Assembly: GCA_004431415.1 (NCBI GenBank)
Contig: QPMI01000496.1
Coordinates: 310,001 to 374,000 of the forward strand
Length of the DNA stretch: 64,000 bases
Direction of reading: 5' to 3'
Source: Cyanophora paradoxa
Taxonomy: Eukaryota; Glaucocystophyceae; Cyanophorales; Cyanophoraceae
Part shown: positions 1 through 6,836 of the stretch, in pieces
Position numbering within the stretch: position 1 is the stretch's first letter
Layout: each line of letters begins with the position of its first letter
Translations under genes and position numbers: made by a program
Notes under the pieces: model-generated
What the model was told of the DNA's origin: nothing
The model's database searches: none
The model's input: only the letters and a program-made list of their open reading frames with translations

Positions 1-1
1 T

Positions 2-2308
2 TCCGATTTCGATGTAGTGAGTGGTTGGAATAGCACAGGTGTAGCATTTGTCGGAAGTTGGCAGACCGATTGGAAACCTACAACAGATAACCCAGTAGCA
101 GGATTTTATAGCACTATACAAAATGAAGAGACGAGCAGTGACTACGCGCAAGTTATAGTGCCGACAGGAATGAAAACATGTCACATCCAATATTTATGTT
201 GGACGAATGCGAGATATTTCGATATTCAGGGATACCGCAACAGTCGATGGAATCACATTATGAGAGTGAATACTTACCAGAATGTATCAAACACAGCCGA
301 TACAAATTGGCACGACAGTTTATTATGGACTTCCGTATTTTGTGGGAATTTTACACATATTCGAGTTGTTGCGAGAAAAGGACGAATTCATATCGGATAT
401 TTTGCATGGACGAAAGAGGTAGGAAGAACCGCACCAGCAAATGGTATGATAAGTTGGGATAATGTGTATAGTAAACCATCTTTTTATTCAGCCGCAGACC
501 TTCCAGGAACAGCAACATGGGCAATTGATACATGGTTAAAATCAACAGATAACTATTCACGGTTCTATTTTGCAAATGCAAATGCTACATATATTCGAGG
601 AAGACCCAATGGAGATAATGCGTGCGTTGTATTCAGAAACTCAGCAGATGCTACAATTTTACAATCATATGAAAACGGAAACCTTGCAGTTAACAATACT
701 TTGTCCGCTCCGACTCTAAGTGGAACAATCATTAATGGAGGTTCAATTAATGCTACTACAAACTATAAATTTGGCGACAAAACAATGCCCCGATGTGTAG
801 AATATGACGCATCGGTAGCAGGGAATTCCCCACATGGTTATGCAGGAAGTTGGAGTTTTGAAGGTGGAACGTATTGGGAACCCTACTATAATTACGGTGG
901 GTATGCTTACAATAATGAGAGTGGCGACACTGTTGTTAGCAGCTCATGGGTCGATTACACAATTCCAACTGATATATATACGGGAACAGCCCACTTATTA
1001 TATCTCCCTTGGGTAAATGGTCGTTACTTCGAGATTTGGGGAATCAATAGACAAGGTAATGCGGTTTTCATTGCAAGAGTAAATAGTTATCATCTACATG
1101 AAAGCGCACCAGACGGAAACCACAATGGCATACAAAATATCCCAATCATGCTTGGAAATCGCTTTATTCGCCTTCGTATTATTCCAAAGGTTGGCAGAAT
1201 TCACATTATGGGGATTGGATTTACTCGCAGTTGGACAGGAAGTAGTTATGGTGGACACACAGGTTTTGTTTCTTGGGATAACATTTATAGTAAGCCAAAT
1301 CTACTTACACCGAGTTTAGTCGGAAACATTACAGGTTTCGATACTTGGAGTGGAACAGGTAGTGGCGGTCTATCATTTAGTGGTGGTTGGACAACAGGTT
1401 GGACAGCTTCTGTTTCTAATCCTGTGGATGGATTTTACAGCAATATAGGAGATGAAACGACAAGTGGAGATTGGGCGCAAATTGAAGTTCCCGCTAATAT
1501 GAAATCATGTCACGTTCAATATCTGTGTTGGACAACAAGTAGATATTTCGATATTGGAGGTTATCGAGCGGGTAGATGGTTCCATATTATGCGTGTGAAT
1601 ACTTACCAGGCAATCTCCAATTATGGAACCACAGATTATCATGATGGTTTGGCGTGGGCTTCCTTTGCTTGTGATTATTTCACACACGTAAGATTTGTCG
1701 CAAGAAAAGGACGCTGTTACATTGGAATGGTAGGATGGACAAAAGAAAAAGGGAGAACCTCACCCGCTAATGGTATGATAAGTTGGGATAATGTTTATAG
1801 TAAAGACGCTCGCACCACATGGGCTACCGGAACTTGGATAACATCAGATGAAGGTTATCAGAGAATGTATTTCGGTTCAGCATCAACTACATATATCAGA
1901 GGTCATGCGGCAACAGTAGTAGAGTTTAGAAATGCATCGGATACAAACATAGCATATATCGAACAAAGTGGATACATGTATATTGCGGCATATTTGACAC
2001 AAGGAAGTGACAGACGGTATAAATCGGACATCAAAAGGATAACCGGCGCTCTGAAAGCTGTCGAGCAATTAGAAGGAGTAAGCTTTAAACGAATTGGAAG
2101 CGAAAAAGACGGAACCAAATTAGGTTTAATAGCGCAAGATGTTCAAAAGGTAATACCAGAAGTTGTTAATACAAAATACGATGATGGTTACCTATCTCTC
2201 GAATACACAGGATTGGTTCCAGTTCTCATTGAAGCCGTAAAAGAATTATCCCAGAAATGCAAGAGTCTACAAGATCAAATAGACCAAATTAAGCTCCAAG
2301 GAAGCTAG
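2..2308 (+). CDS. Fibre-like structural protein with C-terminal peptidase S74 chaperone (5' partial)
   Basis: The frame is open to the left edge, and the first residues continue a repeat module, so the true start lies outside the window. Three copies of a roughly 150-residue module can be seen, counting from the GTG at 17: about 3-153, 270-428 and 440-597. Each ends in a GMISWDNVYSK-like motif. Shorter YxRxYF...TYIRG modules follow copies 1 and 3. The last ~105 residues begin GSDRRYKSDI and continue with GLIAQDVQKVIPEV, the signature of the peptidase S74 intramolecular chaperone that trimerises phage and virus fibres and then cleaves itself off next to the Ser-Asp pair. A short coiled coil ends the protein. 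Role as a trimeric receptor-binding fibre is inferred from the S74 domain. It is followed by the small gene at 2,407. Base composition is much AT-richer than in the cellular genes of the window. Confidence 0.85.
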   Translation, partial: SDFDVVSGWNSTGVAFVGSWQTDWKPTTDNPVAGFYSTIQNEETSSDYAQVIVPTGMKTCHIQYLCWTNARYFDIQGYRNSRWNHIMRVNTYQNVSNTADTNWHDSLLWTSVFCGNFTHIRVVARKGRIHIGYFAWTKEVGRTAPANGMISWDNVYSKPSFYSAADLPGTATWAIDTWLKSTDNYSRFYFANANATYIRGRPNGDNACVVFRNSADATILQSYENGNLAVNNTLSAPTLSGTIINGGSINATTNYKFGDKTMPRCVEYDASVAGNSPHGYAGSWSFEGGTYWEPYYNYGGYAYNNESGDTVVSSSWVDYTIPTDIYTGTAHLLYLPWVNGRYFEIWGINRQGNAVFIARVNSYHLHESAPDGNHNGIQNIPIMLGNRFIRLRIIPKVGRIHIMGIGFTRSWTGSSYGGHTGFVSWDNIYSKPNLLTPSLVGNITGFDTWSGTGSGGLSFSGGWTTGWTASVSNPVDGFYSNIGDETTSGDWAQIEVPANMKSCHVQYLCWTTSRYFDIGGYRAGRWFHIMRVNTYQAISNYGTTDYHDGLAWASFACDYFTHVRFVARKGRCYIGMVGWTKEKGRTSPANGMISWDNVYSKDARTTWATGTWITSDEGYQRMYFGSASTTYIRGHAATVVEFRNASDTNIAYIEQSGYMYIAAYLTQGSDRRYKSDIKRITGALKAVEQLEGVSFKRIGSEKDGTKLGLIAQDVQKVIPEVVNTKYDDGYLSLEYTGLVPVLIEAVKELSQKCKSLQDQIDQIKLQGS

Positions 2309-2388
2309 CTATAGTCATGAGCATTTGCAAGCGGCACTTTCAGAGCTCGAGTAGTCTCAATAAGATAGATAGATCTGCGTTTTTTTTC

Positions 2389-2406
2389 TGTGTTTAATTA
2401 GAATAA
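2389..2406 (+). promoter_or_regulatory. Candidate viral promoter motif TGTGTTTAATTAGA
   Basis: A T-rich tract (2,380-2,388) is followed by TGTGTTTAATTAGA, which ends four bases before the ATG at 2,407. Nearly the same string, TGTGTTTAATCAGA, occurs at 4,557-4,570. Repetition within one element suggests a promoter or leader motif; this is inference from two copies only. Confidence 0.35.
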
Positions 2407-2715
2407 ATGGCGACCTATCCACTTGGTGGATCTCCTTCTACTACTACTGAACCTGTTGCTCTTGCATTCGATACCATAAAACTTGTAGCCGCACTGCAAA
2501 ACGTCGAAAAAACAATCCAGCACACTAACAAACTGTCACCAGTCGTTCATGAATATAAAAACCTCTTGGTTAATGTCCTTGCGCAATCGGCATATGGTGA
2601 CCCTGTTGCTAAATACACTGAGTGTGATAGCAATATCAAAGCAATGACAGCCAACCTTCAAACTCTTTCTGTTGCTTACCAATCCCTAGGATCGAATCTA
2701 ATCAGTTTGGCGTGA
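2407..2715 (+). CDS. Small helical protein of the viral element (102 aa)
   Basis: ATG at 2,407 gives 102 residues. After a Ser/Thr-rich start of about 15 residues the sequence is mostly amphipathic helix (VALAFDTIKLVAALQNVEKT and onward) without charged clusters, Cys motifs or a signal peptide. I do not recognise a family. It sits 98 bp after the fibre gene and 100 bp before the first of two paralogous genes, all on one strand, so a virion-associated role is plausible but unproven. Confidence 0.6.
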   Translation: MATYPLGGSPSTTTEPVALAFDTIKLVAALQNVEKTIQHTNKLSPVVHEYKNLLVNVLAQSAYGDPVAKYTECDSNIKAMTANLQTLSVAYQSLGSNLISLA

Positions 2716-2815
2716 ACTATGTTGAGCTGTACGAACCGTTTTTTTTTTGCTGACCGGTTTTTGCTGACTGTTTTTTTTCTGTTCTTTCGTTTTAAAGACG
2801 GGGTCTCCCTTCGCC
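2716..2815. promoter_or_regulatory. Intergenic spacer with TTTTTGCTGACC units and half palindrome
   Basis: Contains two units of TTTTTGCTGACCG-type sequence (about 2,739-2,770), poly-T, TTTTAAAGACG and then GGGGTCTCCCTTCGCC directly before the ATG at 2,816. The TTTTTGCTGACC unit is the building block of the tandem array at 9,892-10,140. GGTCTCCCTTCGCC is the reverse complement of sequence at about 9,852-9,866. Confidence 0.55.
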
Positions 2816-3664
2816 ATGGCTGAATTTAATCGCGTGCAGCTGCCCATCTATAGTCTTGGGTCTCCTGCGATCCACATGAGGACGCACGAGGTAAGCGATG
2901 CAGTTATTGGTCTTGAGTCCACTGAGCGCGCTAACTCGACCAATGCTTTCGATCACAGATCGCTGATTCGCTGCAGAGAGATTCGGGCTGATAAAAATGC
3001 GGGAGCTGTGAAAACCACACGCCTGCTCGTGACAAACGCAAATTTCAATCAGCCATTGCTAGGCGGCCCAGACGCATACAGCGTAGATTTACGTACGCTG
3101 AACTATGATCAGAACAACGCTGCTCTTACAGTGCGTTCTGGGGGCGCGGCGATTTCTGGTAGCTGCAGAGTCAGTGGAGTCCACTCCTCTTCGATTTCTG
3201 TCACTGATGTGCCTGACTTTTCATTGGAGAATGCTGAGAATCGTCAACGCGTTCGCATGTACCAGCCATGCTGCGACCTGCCTTACGCACAGGCTCTGAT
3301 TGAAGTAGAGATCACGATTGCAAATGCAAGCCGGCCTGAGGGCACTGATGGTCCGTGGTTGCTTTCAAACAGAGAGATCCCGAAAGCGCTGCAGTCCATG
3401 TGCCAGGATCAAAATAACCGACTCGGCCACGTTTATACGTTCTTTGTGCAGGGACTTGGGCATGCTGGACAGGGTTACGTAGTACGTAATATTAATACGA
3501 GACATCTATTCGATCTATATGCGACTACAATAGGTCGGTACTCGCTGCTCGTCATCGGCTACAGAACCGACGGGGCTGCAAACGCAGCTTCGAGAGGGAT
3601 CAACATTGATCCGACACTCAATAACATGTACGATGAACCGAACCCCCTAGACCCTCTTCCATAG
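2816..3664 (+). CDS. Viral-element protein, paralogue 1 (282 aa)
   Basis: ATG at 2,816 in a strong eukaryotic context (GCCATGG). The 282-residue product shares a clear core with the next gene: RADKNxGxxKTTxLLVxNANxN at residues ~60-85, preceded in both by VSDxVxGxxSTE. The rest is predicted mixed beta with no membrane segment or signal peptide. I recognise no family. The tandem arrangement next to a fibre gene suggests a structural or virion-assembly role, which is inference only. The 51-bp spacer to the next gene carries a T-rich tract and a TATA-like stretch. Confidence 0.7.
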   Translation: MAEFNRVQLPIYSLGSPAIHMRTHEVSDAVIGLESTERANSTNAFDHRSLIRCREIRADKNAGAVKTTRLLVTNANFNQPLLGGPDAYSVDLRTLNYDQNNAALTVRSGGAAISGSCRVSGVHSSSISVTDVPDFSLENAENRQRVRMYQPCCDLPYAQALIEVEITIANASRPEGTDGPWLLSNREIPKALQSMCQDQNNRLGHVYTFFVQGLGHAGQGYVVRNINTRHLFDLYATTIGRYSLLVIGYRTDGAANAASRGINIDPTLNNMYDEPNPLDPLP

Positions 3665-3699
3665 CGCGTTCTCTTTCCGGCATTCTCTTTTTTTTAAAC

Positions 3700-3715
3700 C
3701 AGCCGTCTATAAAAA
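3700..3715 (+). promoter_or_regulatory. TATA-like element immediately before the gene at 3,716
   Basis: TTTTTTTTAAACCAGCCGTC leads into TATAAAAAATGG, with the A-rich TATA-like string overlapping the last bases before the ATG. The gene at 2,816 has a comparable TTTTAAA upstream. An AT-rich box this close to the ATG resembles promoters of cytoplasmic or polinton-like viruses. Confidence 0.4.
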
Positions 3716-4540
3716 ATGGCTAGCGCAGTTGAAAGGATAGTGACGACGAGCCTCACTCTAGCGGCGCCAGCTGATCACGTTCTGCAGCACGCAGTCTCCG
3801 ATGATGTGCCGGGGGTGCAGTCAACGGAGCAAGCCCCTACCATGAACACCTTCCGTGAAAATCACACTTTGCGCGTTGGCGAGCTCCGTGCAGATAAAAA
3901 CGAGGGCAAAATTAAAACGACCACCCTTCTAGTATCGAATGCAAACTACAATGCTAGCTATGGGGCTGGCGACTCATGGGGCGAACCGATTCATGCATTT
4001 GTTTACGCTGATCGAAACGGAGCTGCTGTTATACGCTCTGGCGGCTGTTATATCGGCGATGGCCTACGAGTTGGGGGGCCGGTCGGTGCTCCTATTTTCC
4101 TGAACGATCAGCCAAACCCTGAGGATTCCAGCACGAGAATTCGAACGTACGTGCCCTCGTCAAACGCTCCTATGCTCATTCATATATCGTTCATGATTGT
4201 GAACGAGCAGACGTCAGACCCTGACAACATCCTCGATCTTGGTGATCACTTCAAGGTCGTTTGCGAAATTCCGCCTGATGTCTTTTTCCTGTGCCGGCGC
4301 GATGATGGGCCGCCGAAGATTACTGTGCAGGTCCTTCCGGTAGATAATTTCGGGCAAGCCTTCCACGCCCCTACAGTCGGGCTGGAGGACTACAAATTCC
4401 TGGTTCGAGCGACGAAGTATGGGACATACAAATTGATTCTCTTCGCTGAGCGCAGCGATGCCATCGCAAACGCACATCGGTTTGCGGAATATGCCGGGAC
4501 CAACCGCTATGCGCCGCCAACGCAGGACTCTGCTCCCTAG
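3716..4540 (+). CDS. Viral-element protein, paralogue 2 (274 aa)
   Basis: ATG at 3,716 gives 274 residues ending in TAG. It aligns by eye with the upstream gene over the N-terminal half: HAVSDDVPGVQSTEQ, then ELRADKNEGKIKTTTLLVSN, then a Gly-rich VIRSGGCYIG matching TVRSGGAAISG. The second halves are less alike. An ancient tandem duplication followed by divergence is the simplest reading. No recognisable catalytic motif, signal peptide or membrane segment. Function unknown; probably structural by context. Confidence 0.7.
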   Translation: MASAVERIVTTSLTLAAPADHVLQHAVSDDVPGVQSTEQAPTMNTFRENHTLRVGELRADKNEGKIKTTTLLVSNANYNASYGAGDSWGEPIHAFVYADRNGAAVIRSGGCYIGDGLRVGGPVGAPIFLNDQPNPEDSSTRIRTYVPSSNAPMLIHISFMIVNEQTSDPDNILDLGDHFKVVCEIPPDVFFLCRRDDGPPKITVQVLPVDNFGQAFHAPTVGLEDYKFLVRATKYGTYKLILFAERSDAIANAHRFAEYAGTNRYAPPTQDSAP

Positions 4541-4896
4541 CGAGATAAATATTATGTGTGTTTAATCAGATAACCAATGTGCTCCTGCCTTGTGACACTG
4601 GCTAAGCTTCTCCTTCATGGGGGCCACGGTCATTTTCATAGCCGCTGCGATGCCGACCTTGATATCTCGGTCAGGTGCCCCATAACGTTGACCGAGGATC
4701 GGTCTCAGCCTTTAGAAAGGCCTTTTCAAACTCCACTAACCGAGGGCGTTTATTCTTCTCCACTCGCAGAAAGCACTTCAATTCTTTAGAGGAGGGCGCA
4801 GCAAAGGAGACGGTCGAAGGGTGTCCCCTTCATCGCGACAAAAACGCGATTTTTTTTGTCGTGTTGATAATACTGTGACAAGGATCCAATTCAATA
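4541..4896. other. Ambiguous 356-bp locus between structural genes
   Basis: On the plus strand an ATG at 4,577 opens a 70-codon frame to 4,789, preceded by TGTGTTTAATCAGA, but its Cys/His/Leu-rich composition is unconvincing. On the minus strand two shorter stretches look more protein-like (one contains LVEFEKAFLKAETDPRS, the other IAAAMKMTVAPMKEKLSQ), but they lie in different frames and need a frame change near 4,690. The locus may be a decayed minus-strand gene. GAAGGG-TGT-CCCCTTC lies at about 4,818-4,833, and a CGACAAAAA...TTTTTGTCG hairpin follows to about 4,862. Confidence 0.35.
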
Positions 4897-5241
4897 ATGC
4901 CAGGCAGCGGAGCAGGCAGCGGAGCCGAAGTAGACCCTCCCATGCGCAAGCGAGGCAGGAAGCGAGTTGTAGTTACGCCTGAAATTTTGGAGGCTCGACG
5001 AGCCAAGAGGGCAGAGTATCGGCGTCGGAAGTACGCCGAAGATCCTGATTTCCGACAGAAGCGTATCGCTGAAAGCACCAAGTACCAGTCAAATCACAGG
5101 GAAGAACACAACGAAGCAAACAGACGCTACCGGGGTCGCATCATGAATAAGATCGCTGTGCTTGAGGCCGCCCTGGCATATGTGTTAGCTAGCGGTCAGG
5201 GCGACTCTTTGGCTGTCGCCTCAGCGTCCTTGTGTTGCTAG
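4897..5241 (+). CDS. Small basic protein of the viral element (114 aa)
   Basis: ATG at 4,897 and stop at 5,241. Residues ~15-75 are dominated by Arg/Lys with repeated RRxKYAEDPxFRQKR-type spacing, while the C-terminal 30 residues are hydrophobic and end in Cys-Cys. Such short Arg-rich, helix-forming proteins usually bind nucleic acid, so a DNA-packaging or core role is possible; no named family is recognised. Its last 53 bp overlap the 3' end of the convergent integrase gene, indicating extreme compactness. Confidence 0.6.
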   Translation: MPGSGAGSGAEVDPPMRKRGRKRVVVTPEILEARRAKRAEYRRRKYAEDPDFRQKRIAESTKYQSNHREEHNEANRRYRGRIMNKIAVLEAALAYVLASGQGDSLAVASASLCC

Positions 5242-6388
5242 GTGCTGTGTAAGAAGTGCTTGAGTTTTCGAATGACGAATACCACCTCTGCGTAGCTCCA
5301 CCTGGATTCAGCTTGTCTGTTCCTGCCGTCAGCAACTGCTTTTGTAGGCGGAGTAGCTGCTTACTTTTTTCGATCTGGGACTTGTCCAGGTTTTCCTGCA
5401 TTAGCTTCAGCTCTTGCCTACGTTTTTTCAGAGCTCTCTCTGCCGCTGAACCTGGCTGACGCACTTCGGTGTCCGACGGTATTTTCAGAAGGTACTGGTA
5501 GGTGACGGGTTTGTCGTAGCCTGAGAGGGTAAATTGCAGAAGCGGTCCAAATCCCCCTACAGATTTGATCGTGTGGACCTCTTTCGAGTATGTCGGCTTT
5601 GTTGACTTGTCAAAAGTTCTGGCAGCAAGCTTCACGCGCACCCTATCCCCAACTTTGAATTCCGCCTCTTTAAAGTAGTGCTGCTGCTCGTAAGTCTCTC
5701 TCTGATAATCATTCCTTGCTATTACCTGTGCAGGGTGCTTTGTGGCGTCGTCGGGAGTTGCTCCGATCGATCGATGCTCCGTGCTATTGTAGTTCCTGAG
5801 AAACGCAGGAAGTTTGTCAATGTACCTGTCCGTATCATTAGCTTCCATGTATCGTGCTATGATGCGCTTTAAAGTGCCGTTGAAGCGCTCTATCTTACCG
5901 TTTGCCTGGGGCCTGTGCGATCCAATTAAGTTGTGCTTGATTCCCCTTTCGGCAAGCATGTTTGTAGTTGATGCTTTGAACTCCTGATCGGTCTGAATGA
6001 TTTTCACAGAGGGCAGACTGTCCACCAGCTCGCGAAGCGTTGATAGCAGCGTTCCTTCTGATTTAGTTTTCATCGCGATACTGTACGCCTTCCTAGTGAC
6101 AACGTCGATTGCGTTCATGATAAAGTGCACGCCACGATTCGACCTGGCATATGGAGTGACATCAATCAGGTCGACCTCGTAGTACTGCTCAGGATGATCA
6201 TACACGACGCTCGTCGATGGCAACTCTTTTGGTGGCTTCACAAACCGCTGGGCAGTCGAGAGCTTTGCCAGTACTTCTCTCACTCTGGACACTGGCAGGT
6301 CGAGCTTCTTGGCGATTCGAGCTGCCGACTGAAATCCTGTTTCTGGGTCATAATAAGCATCAGCAATTGATTTCGCTTTGCCACTCAT
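5189..6388 (-). CDS. Retrovirus-type DDE integrase (Polinton-like)
   Basis: ATG at 6,388, 399 residues. N-terminal helical region resembles a winged/HTH DNA-binding part (residues ~5-50, AARIAKKLDLPVSRVREVL). The rve core follows, with D73 (YYEVDLIDV), D134 (IIQTDQEF) and E167 (ANGKIERFNGTL); 32 residues separate the second Asp from the Glu. A C-terminal SH3-like part contains FKVGDRVRVKL and a conserved TYSKEVHTI stretch, as in Polinton/Maverick integrases. The C-terminal ~70 residues are a charged helix. It would catalyse strand transfer of the element into host DNA. Its start overlaps the end of the polymerase fragment by 29 bp in another frame. All catalytic residues are present, so this gene looks intact. 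Confidence 0.9.
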   Translation of the reverse strand: MSGKAKSIADAYYDPETGFQSAARIAKKLDLPVSRVREVLAKLSTAQRFVKPPKELPSTSVVYDHPEQYYEVDLIDVTPYARSNRGVHFIMNAIDVVTRKAYSIAMKTKSEGTLLSTLRELVDSLPSVKIIQTDQEFKASTTNMLAERGIKHNLIGSHRPQANGKIERFNGTLKRIIARYMEANDTDRYIDKLPAFLRNYNSTEHRSIGATPDDATKHPAQVIARNDYQRETYEQQHYFKEAEFKVGDRVRVKLAARTFDKSTKPTYSKEVHTIKSVGGFGPLLQFTLSGYDKPVTYQYLLKIPSDTEVRQPGSAAERALKKRRQELKLMQENLDKSQIEKSKQLLRLQKQLLTAGTDKLNPGGATQRWYSSFENSSTSYTAPSNTRTLRRQPKSRPDR

Positions 6389-6815
6389 GGGGAACTGTGC
6401 TATAGTAGGCGTCGGGAATTATCTTCCGTTTTGTGTACTCGGTCTTGTTGAGGATGCGCGTGAATGGTGTCTGAATAATTGTGCTGAACCCGATACCTGC
6501 CGCTCGCTGCTTTTTATTAGGGCAGAAGACTCGTGAGAGCTTCGATTCGACCTTGCATTCAGGCTGATACCGGCTCTCGAGCATCTGTCTGAAATCATTC
6601 AGGGTGGTTTCTGCCGAGTGCCAATTTGTCTCGATCCAGCTCCTCGGAATGCCTTTGGCCCGCACATGTAGGCCGTGCTCGCCACTGATTTGTGCAAAGT
6701 AACAGGTACAAACTTTTGGCGCGATGAAGTACGCCTCCACAATTTTACCCTTGATGTCGTAGTCAAGTTTGCCGAGCTCCATTGCGCAGATCCGCTTGTT
6801 CTGCTCCTCTTCCAT
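6360..6815 (-). pseudogene. C-terminal part of the protein-primed DNA polymerase, downstream of a TAG
   Basis: This 151-residue frame is collinear and in the same reading frame as the polymerase gene upstream; only one TAG (6,837-6,839) and seven sense codons separate them. GKLDYDIKGKIVEAYFIAPK is the conserved thumb-proximal stretch that normally follows motif C in pPolB enzymes, so this is the missing end of the same polymerase rather than a separate gene. Whether it is reached by stop-codon readthrough, starts independently at the ATG at 6,815, or is dead cannot be told from sequence. Other genes of the element end with TAG, so TAG is not generally reassigned. Confidence 0.8.
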
Positions 6816-6836
6816 AAGCCCTTCCAGAGAGTAGGG

